From positions 30,400,001 through 30,464,000 of the forward strand of contig CM074857.1 in the NCBI GenBank assembly GCA_037501455.1: a stretch of 64,000 nt of DNA. The letters are read 5' to 3'. A model generated the notes under the pieces. That model made no database searches. It worked only from the letters and a program-made list of their open reading frames with translations, and was not told where the DNA came from. Source of the DNA: Lantana camara (lineage: Eukaryota; Streptophyta; Magnoliopsida; Lamiales; Verbenaceae). Below are positions 36,193-46,249 of the stretch, piece after piece (position 1 is the stretch's first letter; the number at the start of each line of letters is the position of its first letter). Made by a program: the position numbers and the translations under genes.

Positions 36193-37017
36193 CTATTTGA
36201 GCCGAGTAAGTTTTAAATGCAAGCGCCATAACCCTCTAACTTGCAGGGGTTCCTCCCAGTTGCGCCGAATCACCTCCTCAATGTTCGGATGTCTGAGCCA
36301 CATATTCTGAAAGCGAAACGAGGCTGGCGGTCGCTGCTGGGCGTCTTCGTATAATATAAGTAGAGGGCAATGATCTGACTCTCCTCGTGGAAGATGTTTC
36401 ACATGCATATTAGGGAAAGTGTCTGCCCAATTCTCATTTACCATAACCCGGTCCAGTCTCTGTCTCATACTCTCTTTAGCCCAAGTAAAATCTGCTCCTT
36501 CAAACCTAGGTTCCATCAGTTCACAGTCCTGAATAAACCCATTGAATTCTGCCATTCCCAGTAAATCCGGATCGTTGCCGCCTTTCCTTTCCTCAACTTT
36601 AGTAATGATATTAAAATCACCTCTTATGACCCAAGGATTAATCTGATCAACATTCTCCTGCAGCCATTCCCACATCTCTCTTCTGCCCGGAGTCGTGGAT
36701 TTAGCATAGACAATGGTGACAATTAAGGGGCTGGTCCAATTAGGATTAGTGAGCTTGATGTGCAAGAATTGACGATTGTCATGCAAGATATCCACATTTG
36801 TTTCCTGCTCACAAAAAAACCAAATATGATTAGAAACATTAGCATAAACTTGAGGGAAATTGAACTTAAGAGAAAAATAATTCAAATAAAGCGGTATCAT
36901 AGGTTCAAGAACAGCCATGAAGTTAAGTTTATTCTTCTTTCTATATCTATTAAGGATACATTGGCAACCACTATTGCGTAGTCCCCTTATGTTCCAAATG
37001 ATTCCCCATAAAATCAT
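36193..37017 (-). pseudogene. LINE 2 endonuclease (start of ORF2)
   Basis: ORF2 probably starts at ATG 37017 (MILWGIIWNIRG). The 274-codon frame contains 'WVIRGDFNIIT', 'FTWAKESMRQRLDRVMVN' and 'LPRGESDHCPLLIL', the Asp/Asn and Ser-Asp-His motifs of exonuclease-endonuclease-phosphatase LINE nucleases. It ends at TAG (36193-36195) where LINE 1 has a Gln codon, so the stop is a point mutation. The product would nick target DNA. Confidence 0.82.
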
Positions 37018-37203
37018 GATCGACCGTCGATAGCACCCGATGCTCTAGTCATCCTTTTAGGGGCGTTTTTTCCTGTTTGCACCTGTTTATTCGGTCTCTT
37101 ATTTGCCACTTCCTTGAGATCCTTGGCTTGCTTAATATTATCCATGGAACTGGTTCTCCTTGGAATGGCCTGTGATTTTGGGACTCCTGATCATCATCAT
37201 CGG

Positions 37204-39789
37204 TGTAGCACCCTAACCCCAGAGCACTACATCCCCCGCACTATAGCCTCGATCCACGTATGAAATGGACAGTTCATACATAAACCAAAACTATAGCGAA
37301 CGGGTGACAATTAAAAAACCGGGCTAGGCGGGACACTCTCCCCAACATACTCAAATCAAATATGATAATGAAAGCGGAAGCAATAAAACGATCATACATG
37401 TAGGTACCATATTTACCAAATAGATATATAATAGATACCAAACTTAACTATCAATACATTATCATCTCTTAATATTCTATACATGTTCAGGTATCCAAAA
37501 CGTGAGACTATGATCATAACATGAAACCAGCAAAAGTTTATACATGAAATGTACAAGGCTAGACTCGTGCAATGTAAGGCTTGACTAGACTCCCGCCTAG
37601 CACGACCACGCTCCCAAGTACCTGAAAGTGAAGTATCAGTCTACCGAAGATTGAGTGAGGGGCAATAAATATATATATGACACAGGTAACATGCAAGTTG
37701 TGACCTCGGGTAATGCTTTTGCAATAAAAGTAATATAAGTTCAAGGATGTAATACACATCGCCCGAGATTACAACTATCCAGTTTATTAAATCAGTTTCA
37801 TGCGTTCGTTACGTGGCCCTGGCGAGTGAGGGCGTTTCCATCCTTACACCAATAGTGAATCATTACATGCTAGATTAATTATCATGAAATCAAGCAATTC
37901 ATTTACGGTGCACACGTAATCAGTTCATAACTCCTTCACTCCGGGTGATGGTGGGTTTGCAAAGCCCTATCCATCCATGCTACGCATGTCGAGAGCATGA
38001 CTCCCACATGCGGGATTCCTTCCTCCACCAACCTCCTAGTGGATTCAGGGGTCATCCCAATGTTGAGGGGTGTGCAGAGTTACCCGTCAGCCCTATGCTT
38101 TCCCGGTTGGCTCGTACACATGCCCTCGGGCCCAATGTGTTATCATGCTACTCGCCAATAAATAATCACGATATAGTTACAATACATGCATTGCTTTGCA
38201 TGATCTTGCTATTAATCAGACCACATGCATTGCTTTGCATGAACCCGATTTGTTTGAAAATACCTTAGACGTTTGAAAAGAATTTTAGGAAATATATAAA
38301 AACCTTTTTGGCTTGAAAGTTCACATAAAGGTTATAGGGTTCTATTTAATTAATAACTAAACCTCACCTTTCGTACAAAATACAATAAGGATATGCTTTA
38401 AGGAGCCTGCTCCTCGTTCACGACCTCGTGACCTGTGCAAACACGACGTGTATACGTGAGGCATGACCTAATATGGACCAAATATGACGAACAGCGGAAT
38501 GCCACGAGATGACGAGAAAAATACAATGTGGCATGATAACATCTTGTTTTAGTACATATTGAATCATATAATAGCAATTCGGGGTCAAAGAAATCGTCGG
38601 ATCAAGGGGCTATTTTCGTAATTTTATGCAGAAACTTTTGTTCTGCATGCCAGGTGGGAACGGCCGTTCCGGATTCCCTTTGCAAATGGGAACGGTCGTT
38701 CCCATAGATCCCCAAAACGCGCCAACGATTTTTATTTTAAAAGCGCGCCTTTAGCTGGGAATGGCCCTTCCGGCACCAAGGCCAAAATGGGAACGGTCGT
38801 TCCCATGCTCGGCCGCCTATTTTCATTTGAAAAGGTGGGAACGCCGGTTCCCACAATGCCTTGAGGCTGGGAACGGTCGTTCCCAGTTCTGCAACTGGAA
38901 AGAACAGAGGAAAAACAGAGCATGGCTACGGGAATGCTCAACCAAGCAACAAAATTCCAATGTTTGATCACAAAGCTTATGATTTTCTGGAAATATAATG
39001 CATATATATTCAAAGGATGATAATAGAACACTTAGACACATAAAACATAAAATATTATCAAGATTTCAAGTTCATGCTTCCTTTGATCATTCAAGCTCAA
39101 ATATTCAAGGATTCATGCTCCAAATCATGCCATATTTCAAGATATCATCACATAATCGTGCTTCCATCTACCCTTAATCCATCTAGCATATAACTCCCAA
39201 ACCCTAGCTCATACATATATGATCAAGAATCATCCACTCATACACAACCAACCTTGGAATGAAAGAAATGAATAGGGTGGATGAAGGAGATGATCAAGCT
39301 TCCCAAACTTGGATTAATTCTTGAAATTCTTGATGAAATGGATGAAAATCACTTCTTCCCCTTGTCTTCTTGATACCGAGAGAGAGCAAAGTGGTTGGGA
39401 AAAGTTTTTGATAAAAATGGGATTATGGAAGCTTGGAGATGATATAACGATGCATCCATTTTTTAAACTTGTGAAATGCCAATATTTGCACTCTATTCCT
39501 TGAAATGTTTAGTTTATGCAATCAAGTATGCAAGGTTTTGAGATATAATCAATTAAGCCCTTAAAAGCTTATGTGATTAAGTCCCTAAAATTTAGAAAAT
39601 TGATCAAGTAGGGACAAGTTCGTAATTAATGCACTTTCGGTAATTATTTCAGGTAACAAATATTTTTCCATGAATTGAAATAATTTTCCAATGATAGAAA
39701 TTCGTATATTTCACATAAATAATGTTTCATGAATTTTATAAAATTATAATGAAACGTAGGAAATTGATTAATAAAAATCAGGGCGTTAC
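37204..39789 (-). mobile_element. Solo LTR, large-LTR family, reverse orientation (2.6 kb)
   Basis: On the plus strand it starts TGTAGCACCCTAACCCC and ends CAGGGCGTTACA; on the minus strand it thus starts TGTAACGCCC and ends GGTGCTACA. The flanks ATCGG and ACTGG agree at three of five bases, so the duplication is decayed or the ends are off by a base. Its blocks match the solo LTR at 24427-27104. It lies inside the ORF1/ORF2 junction region of LINE 2. It carries six copies of an 18-bp palindrome (38655-38885). Confidence 0.78.
38655..38885. repeat. Six copies of an 18-bp palindrome
   Basis: The motif TGGGAACGGTCGTTCCCA occurs exactly at 38687-38704, 38788-38805 and 38868-38885. Variants lie at 38655-38672, 38756-38773 and 38836-38853 (TGGGAACGCCGGTTCCCA). 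Exact copies and variants alternate with about 30 and 70 base steps. The DNA between is unrelated. It could be a protein-binding cluster or a hairpin-forming block within the LTR. Confidence 0.9.
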
Positions 39790-41217
39790 AACTGGATTCT
39801 TGTTGCCCAGTATTTTGACCACGGTCATCCGCCTCGTTCTCAGAATCATGGATATCATCCGATTCCATCAATTTGCCTTCGTCCTCCTTATTTTCGGTGA
39901 TAGGGAGGATGATCTCAATGGAATCAATCCCCAAGGCAGAATCTTGGGTTCCTTCTGACACATCTTGGCCCGAAAGATCGTTATCGTTCCCTTTTCGAAG
40001 ATCATCTCCCGGGTCATTCTATTCCTGAACCTCTCCTGTTTGCTTGTTGGCGACCGTTTCCTGCGCCTCCCTAGTCTTTCCAAACGTTTTCTCAACCCAA
40101 GCCTTGCTAGTTTGTTTTTGGTTATTGTTATCTTCCTGATTCCTATCCCCAACCAAGCCATTATCCTTCGTGGATTGAGATTATGGTCCTTTGTGTTTGT
40201 TTCCCTAACCCATTACGTTTTTGCTTTTGTTTCCTTGATTCTTTATTTTTGCCTAAATCTTCTCCCTTATCATGCTTCTCTTAGATAACTTCCCTGAGGT
40301 CCTTTTGTTTTTCCTTTGTTCCACTGTTCTCCGTCCCATGGCATTTTTCAACTTTATGTCCTAATCGGCAGCATTTAGTACAGTAGACCGACAGCCGTTC
40401 ATATATTATCTCCTGAATTTGCACACCTCCTGCGTATCCCAAGGTGATTTGGTGCTTGAGTGGTTTAACTAGATCTAATTCAACACAAACTCTCGCAAAT
40501 TCCGGTCTTCGCGCATCGAAAATTCCATCATCGCAGCAGAGTAGATCTCCAATGACACGAGCCACATCATATATTGCCTCCTCGTCAAAGAACTGAGTTC
40601 TCATACCTGGAAAACGAATCCAAACAGGGACCACCGACGATTCTATATGGGGATTAAAAGTAGGAGACCATTTAAAGATTCGCATGGGAAACCCATCGAA
40701 TAAAATTATTTTCCGAAGCCACAGTTTTGTATGATCTTCATCACAGTTTAGACGAATTAAAACATGTTTCATATTTAAGAGCCCTAATTTAAATGCCCCT
40801 GTAAGCTCCAGTTCCAAAAACAATTCATGAAGGCGAGCCATAGAAGGATAGCCATGTGAAAACTTTCCTACTAAGGCATGTTTAAATGGTTGAGACAACC
40901 TGGAGATTTCATCGTCTGAGAATTGTATATGTGTGAGGCCATTCCGTTCCGAAACCGTCCCTTACTTGCGCACCTGATTTGACCTGTTAAACACGTGAAC
41001 TGTACTGCGCTGTGCTGGGGGCCGTGATACCTGATTAGGGTTCGTGATCGTTGCAGATCATTTTCCAGTAGCCAAAGCCGAGGCGTAAGATTTGCTGGCA
41101 CCGTTGGCTAGGTTTCCCTAGTGCAGCCGTGAGTCTGTCGCCGACTGTGCCCCTGCCGGCGTGGTTGCCGCCACAGGTTGCGGCTCGTGCATGGGGAAAC
41201 CCTAGTAGAGACGTCAA
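39790..41217 (-). pseudogene. LINE 2 ORF1 (DUF4283-like, CCHC zinc knuckle)
   Basis: On the minus strand a frame from 40898 to 40281 encodes 'LVGKFSHGYPSMARLHELF', 'VWIRFPGMRTQFFDE' and the knuckle CTKCCRLGHKVEKC (C-X2-C-X4-H-X4-C). Upstream (to about 41217) and downstream (40160-39790, a Lys/Arg/Gln-rich linker) the protein continues in other frames, showing frameshifts. It is closely similar to LINE 1 ORF1. Its 3' part is split from ORF2 by the solo LTR. Confidence 0.78.
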
Positions 41218-41296
41218 AGAAGAGGAGAGAGAACAAAGAATTTTTTTTTATATAAGGAAAAGTTTTTAGGAAAAGTTTTTTAACAACAACCAGCTT

Positions 41297-42634
41297 ATTA
41301 ATATACATCAATCAAACAGAAACAACAACAACAACAAATGATTTATTTATTTATTTATTTATTCCATCATTGACAAGGTGTTATTTTTTCTTAACTCCTT
41401 TTTTATTTTCTCATCTTACTCCAATTTTGTCCATTATATTGTTTTATTCTTTCTCCATATTTTTAATTTCTATTTTATAATATTTATTTATTTATAATAA
41501 ATCGTAATTATATTAAAGATAATATACAATAAATATTAACATGAAAATTTTAATTAAAATATATATTTAAATAATGATTATTTTTTTATTTGTTCACGCA
41601 TAACATGTGCGAGAGCTACTAGTTAGTAGAATGATATATATACTTGGATCATGCTCGCAATTTGCTATCGCGTAACAAACTGAAAGTAGAAAGTAGAAAA
41701 CTCAAAGCTGCTATTAAGTTGTGTATCTTGGTATTCTGTCATTATTATGTTAGTTTAATACATAAATAAAAAATTTTGTTTAAATTTCTCAAAATACATG
41801 TGATCTAGCAGCTTTAACCCAAGAAAATGGAAACAAAAGTGTAAACCAAAGTCAAATCATGGCAAAGCAAACAAAGTTGCCCGCATTCAATTCTATTCGT
41901 TTTAATTTCTCCTTTTCAATTCGTGTTCACTTATCGATTAATTTATTCTTTCATCTTTTTGTGGTGGCTCTCCCAATAATATGCCTCGCTCCACCAACAA
42001 GGTATATTTGTTCGAGTCATATGCCACCAATTCCTTTGTATTATTTAAAATTGGCAAAAAAATCTTGTGTATTTTTAAATTTTGTATAGAAAATTTTATG
42101 GCCAGACATTATGTTCGGGTTATACGAGTTTTCTTTAGAAAAATGTTATTTTTGTATTTATGTGCATGATTTTTTAATTTCTATAATTTCAATTTTACCT
42201 CAATATTTATAAAAATTTTCAAATAGATCCTAAAATAATTTATTTTAATATATAATTTTTTTATCCATTAATTTTTCTTAATGTATTTTTCCTACCAACT
42301 TTTGATTTATGTCTTTACTTTCATGTTTGCTTCCCAATAAGAATTTTTGTGATATTTATATTTTCCATTAATTTCTTTTATATATCGTTTTCAATATTTT
42401 TTTGTAATTTTTTATTTATAAATATTTTTTGTCTAATTTTTTCTTTTATTTTCGTAAAAAATGGCAACCCGTGAAGGTTTTTTATATTTATCTTTATAAA
42501 ACACAGGGTTCTTTTGCCAATTTTCGAAACATACAATTTATCTTGCTTTTTGTATATTTGACAGGATTTTCCCAATAATTACCTCTATATTCTTATACTT
42601 TGATATAGTTTAGTTTGCCATTTGTGTTTTAAAA
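41297..42634. other. AT-rich DNA without a recognisable gene
   Basis: An ATTT repeat lies at 41341-41363. Small frames here are short and AT-driven. The bases after LINE 2 (TTATTAATATACATCAATCA) resemble those at 31892-31915 before it, so a short older duplication may flank the LINE. Confidence 0.45.
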
Positions 42635-42643
42635 TTTCTCAAT

Positions 42644-43337
42644 GAGAAAATTATTGATTTCTTCCCGTAAAGTAATCCTTTTATAATTTTGGTCTCAACA
42701 GTTGCCACTATCTCACTTTAGGCCCCATAAGGTCACTTTTTTCTTAAATAAGGTCCCATTGACCAATTTCCGTTAGAATAAACGTTTGACAGTTCAAAAA
42801 AATTACTTTTAAGCCTTTTTATATATTTATATTTCCAAACCTTCCCCAAATAATTCAAATTCTATATTTTCACCCCAAGCTATTATATAATATATATATA
42901 TATATTATGCACGTGTATTAGTGTATATTTTATATATAATATATATAATATTATACTATATAATATATATAATACACGTGTGTGTCTATATATATAGAGA
43001 GATATAGATATGCTAATCCCCTCAAAAAAAAAAAAAAAAAAAAAGGTAGATATGCTAATTAGTTATATAATTTAAATAACTTAGGGTTAAAATATAGAAT
43101 TTAAATAGTTTGGGGTAATTTACAAACATAAATAGATAAGCAATAAGGGCTGAAAAGTAATTTTTGGACGGTCAAAAGTTTATTTTAACGGTCAAACGTT
43201 TGTTTTTTACGGAAATTGATCAGTGGGACTAATTTAAGAAAAAAACGATTTTATGGGACGTAAAATAAGACAGTAACAACTGTTGAGACCAAAATTATAA
43301 ATGGGATATTTTATGGGACAAAATTAATAAATTTCTC
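42644..43337. mobile_element. Mutator-type MITE with long terminal inverted repeats
   Basis: The left end GAGAAAATTATTGATTTC matches the reverse complement of the right end (GAGAAATTTATTAATTTT), and inverted similarity extends over about 200 bases (shared 'TATAATTTTGGTCTCAACAG'). It is flanked by a perfect 9-bp duplication TTTCTCAAT (42635-42643 and 43338-43346), the mark of Mutator elements. The centre is AT repeat and an A run (43024-43044). There is no transposase. Confidence 0.85.
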
Positions 43338-43389
43338 TTTCTCAATTGTTCACGACCAACAGCCTAAAGTACTTTATATGGTTTTTAGC

Positions 43390-44258
43390 TATGTTTTACA
43401 ACCCGGACCGGACGTCGAACCGGAGCCCTTACTAGTTACTGGTTTTACTGGTTCGACCGATCGGACCACCGGTCGAATCGGTATGACGTCATAATTAAAT
43501 AATATTTATATTTAATTATATATATATATAATAATATATATTAATTATTATAATTATATAAATATTAACTAAAAGTAATAAAATAAGTTAGATAATATTA
43601 AAGTACTCATTAATTTTCAAATAACATATCTAATAATAAACTTTCAAATTATAAATCTACAAATATATAGATAAATATAACTAAATAGCAAAATAATCAA
43701 TATCAACCAAATTAATAATATAGAAAAAAATTAATTTAAAAATAACATATTTTTATTTTGAAAAAAAAAAAAAAACACATCACACATACATTTATGTTTT
43801 TATAAATATATATTATAATAAATAAAAATTTTCATATTATTTTACCCATGTTTAAATTGAATTTTTATAATATATTGTAATATTTGTAACCATAATTAAT
43901 ATCTTTTTAGAAGTTGGATTTGGTGCGTTTAGTGGGTATTATTAATTATCAATTTTTCCCAATTGATATCAACAATTTAACTAGCCTGAGTGGTTTCAAA
44001 ATCTTTCCATAACATGGAGGTGTTGGGTTCGACTCCCATGACCCCCAATTGGAAAAGAATTTTTGCAATTTAAGGGAAAACAAACAAAAAAAAAAAAAAC
44101 GGTCCGGGCCGGTTTTTTAACCGGTTTTGGACCGGTTCGCCCCGGTCAGTACTGGTCCATTTAAAGACTGGTTTTGAGGGGCTACCCGGACCGGAGGGTC
44201 GGCCGGTCACCGGTTGAACCGGTCCGACCGGCCGGTCCGGTCCTGGTTTTAAAACATA
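43390..44258. mobile_element. MITE with CCGGACCGG-rich termini
   Basis: The ends TATGTTTTACAACCCGGACCGG and the reverse complement of ...GGACCTGGTTTTAAAACATA-type right end form inverted repeats of about 25 bases, followed by scattered CCGG-rich subterminal motifs on both sides. A perfect 10-bp duplication GGTTTTTAGC lies at 43380-43389 and 44259-44268. The 9-10 bp duplication suggests a Mutator relative. The middle is AT-rich and hosts a SINE at 43978-44099. Non-autonomous. Confidence 0.75.
43978..44099 (+). mobile_element. tRNA-derived SINE inside the MITE
   Basis: A perfect A-box-like TAGCCTGAGTGG (43982-43993) and B box GGTTCGACTCC (44026-44036) are 44 bases apart, as in tRNA-derived SINEs. 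An A run ends the unit (44085-44099). I could not define a TSD, so the outer limits are approximate. Its body differs from the SINEs at 16500 and 60188. Confidence 0.65.
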
Positions 44259-44363
44259 GGTTTTTAGCTAATCTCTTTATAATTACAAGTACTGTTGGAT
44301 ATATACAACAAAATGGAAAACTCTAATCTCGCTTTAATCATCATCAACAACAACAATAATAAT

Positions 44364-44658
44364 TATTAGAAATTCAAGAGTTGCATACATGATTGGATTT
44401 GCAACTTGTGAGATAATGGTGTGCCCATACAAGCACTACATGTAGTAAATAATACAAAAGTATGATTTACCTAAATAAGCGCTACATATATCATATTATT
44501 CCACTATATCACAATGATTAGTTTTCTCCTATAAATAGGAGATTGTATCTTCTCATTTTGATGACAAAGAAATAAGAAGAAAGTTATACTAAGGGTTCAA
44601 GGAAATTTCTAATCACAATTCTAGTTGTTTTTCTTGTTTTATTAGTTAATTTATAACA
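44364..44658 (+). repeat. 5' LTR of the copia element
   Basis: It starts TATTAGAAATTC (TG changed to TA in both LTRs) and ends TTTATAACA. A TATA box TATAAATAGG is at 44530-44539. Confidence 0.93.
44530..44539 (+). promoter_or_regulatory. TATA box in the copia 5' LTR
   Basis: TATAAATAGG, repeated at 49838-49847 in the 3' LTR, is the likely core promoter for the genomic RNA. Confidence 0.7.
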
Positions 44659-45415
44659 CGTTATCAGCACGAATGTTCTAATATTTCCGAGAAAACAACT
44701 AAAGGCGGGTCATTCAAGTTCTCCAACAAATCCACTATAATTCTTCCGGCGAGCCATCCAAGTTCCGACGAATCATTTCCCCGACAAACCGACTATAACC
44801 TCTATATATATATATTTTCAACTTTCCATACAAAAGGTGAGATTATCTACATGGTTAAAGTCTTCTCTTAATACATATTTATATATATACATATATAATG
44901 AATGGCTAAAGCCTTCTAATATTACGTATTTATATTTAATGGTGGATTAAATCCCCTAATAATATTTACTTATATAATAGAGGATAAAACCTCCGTATTA
45001 TATTTTTTTTACCTGCAAATGGAAGGTCGTGCCTCCTACTTTTTCTTTTATGCAACGTATAATTATATGCATTTTATTTTTGACATAATTGTTAATATTT
45101 ATATTTATATATTTATTGTTTTGCATACATTTTTATCAAATTTGAACATGCATAAATTATTATCATTAATTCTTGCATTTATATTTATTTATGCCCTAAA
45201 ATAAAAATAAAAATATATGCATATTTTCCCAACGGCTAGATTTTAATATTAAAAAAATATATATATTATTATGTATATTTGTGAGTAAGGGCTAGTTAAC
45301 AAAATTTTACTATAAATAGGTGCTTTTGATTAACACAATTCATTCACTTCTATATCATACTTCTTACTCTCAAAAACTTTAAGAAGATCTAGTTGCTAAA
45401 TTTTCATGTATCAAG
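44659..45415 (+). other. Copia leader between LTR and coding part
   Basis: 'CGTTATCAGCACGA' directly after the LTR is in the primer-binding place; I have not matched it to a named tRNA. The rest is AT-rich with no ORF. An internal TATA box TATAAATAGG lies at 45311-45320, about 105 bases before a small ORF. Confidence 0.55.
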
Positions 45416-45604
45416 ATGCTATCCACTCCGGCAATTTACTTGATAGTTTTAATAATCATTCTTATAATACTTGTCTATGTTGGGGATCCCTCGAAAAGAG
45501 ATAGGGATTTGTATACCACTTTCATTATGTTTCCCATTATTCTCATGTTACTCATTGACTTATTTTTTGAACTTAGCATGTCAATTATTGTACGTGTTAT
45601 TTGA
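45416..45604 (+). CDS. Small hydrophobic ORF in the copia leader (hypothetical)
   Basis: A 62-codon frame encodes two likely membrane segments: residues about 5-22 (AIYLIVLIIILIILVYV) and about 36-58, joined by a charged loop 'DPSKRDRD'. It starts about 100 bases after an internal TATA box and ends 50 bases before the gag ATG at 45653. I do not recognise the protein. AT-rich DNA often yields hydrophobic frames by chance, so this may not be a gene. Confidence 0.25.
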   Translation: MLSTPAIYLIVLIIILIILVYVGDPSKRDRDLYTTFIMFPIILMLLIDLFFELSMSIIVRVI

Positions 45605-45652
45605 TTGAATGAATGTGCTAATTATTTTCTTTACCTTATATTAGTTACAAAT

Positions 45653-45841
45653 ATGTCAAATCTCACGAAGCTTGAATTCACGGCCCTCGATATATCTGAA
45701 AAAAAATTATTTGTCGTGGGTGCTTGATGCAAAAAATTCATCTAAATGCAAAAAGGTCTCGGGGAGACAATAACTAAAGAAAATAATGCATCTAGCCAAG
45801 AAAAGGCAAAGGCCATGATTTTTATCCGTCATCACAAATAA
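45653..45841 (+). pseudogene. Copia gag remnant
   Basis: An ATG at 45653 opens 'MSNLTKLEFTALDIS', the usual start of this copia gag group, but a one-base change of frame leads to a stop within 25 codons. Similarity carries on in other frames ('KNYLSWVLDA', 'GLGETITKENNA') until about 45841. The remaining gag, including its zinc knuckle, is absent, and AT-rich sequence follows until protease. Confidence 0.65.
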
Positions 45842-45984
45842 ACCCGATTTTTAAATTGATTATTAATTATGTTATTTGAATATACTCTCAACTTATATTA
45901 TGTTTTTATTCCTCATCATCATGTACCCTATTTATGCTACTTGTATCATTATACATATGTTATTTCCATGATCTTATTACTTTA

Positions 45985-46249
45985 TTTTGATTATGAAGAT
46001 ATGGATACATCACTGCATTCATACGAGAGCAATTCAAATAAAGAGGATATATGTCTTGTAGACAGTGCCACGATGCACACGATCCTAAAGGATAGAAAAT
46101 ATTTCTCTCATTTGATAAAAAATGAAGCAAGTATCAATACTATATCGGGTACTGCAAAATTAGTTGAAGGCTCCGGAAGAGCTACAATATTGCTACCCCA
46201 TGGGACAAAGTTTATTATTAATGATGCATTATTTTGCTCTAAGTCCTAA
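45985..46249 (+). pseudogene. Copia protease region, ended by a stop codon
   Basis: The frame contains the active-site motif CLVDSATMHTIL (family form D-S-A-T-x-H) near 46056-46091 and 'EGSGRATILLPHGTKF'. A TAA at 46247-46249 ends it where family members have Gln; the next codons continue the polyprotein in the same frame. A single CAA-to-TAA change therefore splits the polyprotein. Confidence 0.8.

Larger units (their letters stand above)
32058..41283 (-). mobile_element. LINE 2 (plant L1 type), near full length, split by a solo LTR
   Basis: The element is bounded by a perfect 13-bp duplication CAACAACCAGCTT (32045-32057 and 41284-41296). Its A tail appears as a T run after 32055. On the minus strand come ORF1 (to about 39790), then ORF2 with endonuclease, RT, RNase H and a 3' UTR. 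ORF2 is broken by a TAG at 36193-36195, by further stops and frame changes between 35817 and 36192, and by a frameshift at 33876-33879. It is better preserved than LINE 1 and shares its 3' end. A solo LTR interrupts it at 37204-39789. Confidence 0.88.

Noticed and set aside
45869..45985. N-terminal part of the frame before copia protease as a real gag piece
   Set aside because: It encodes hydrophobic, Tyr/His-rich sequence unlike gag. The recognisable coding starts only near 45985.
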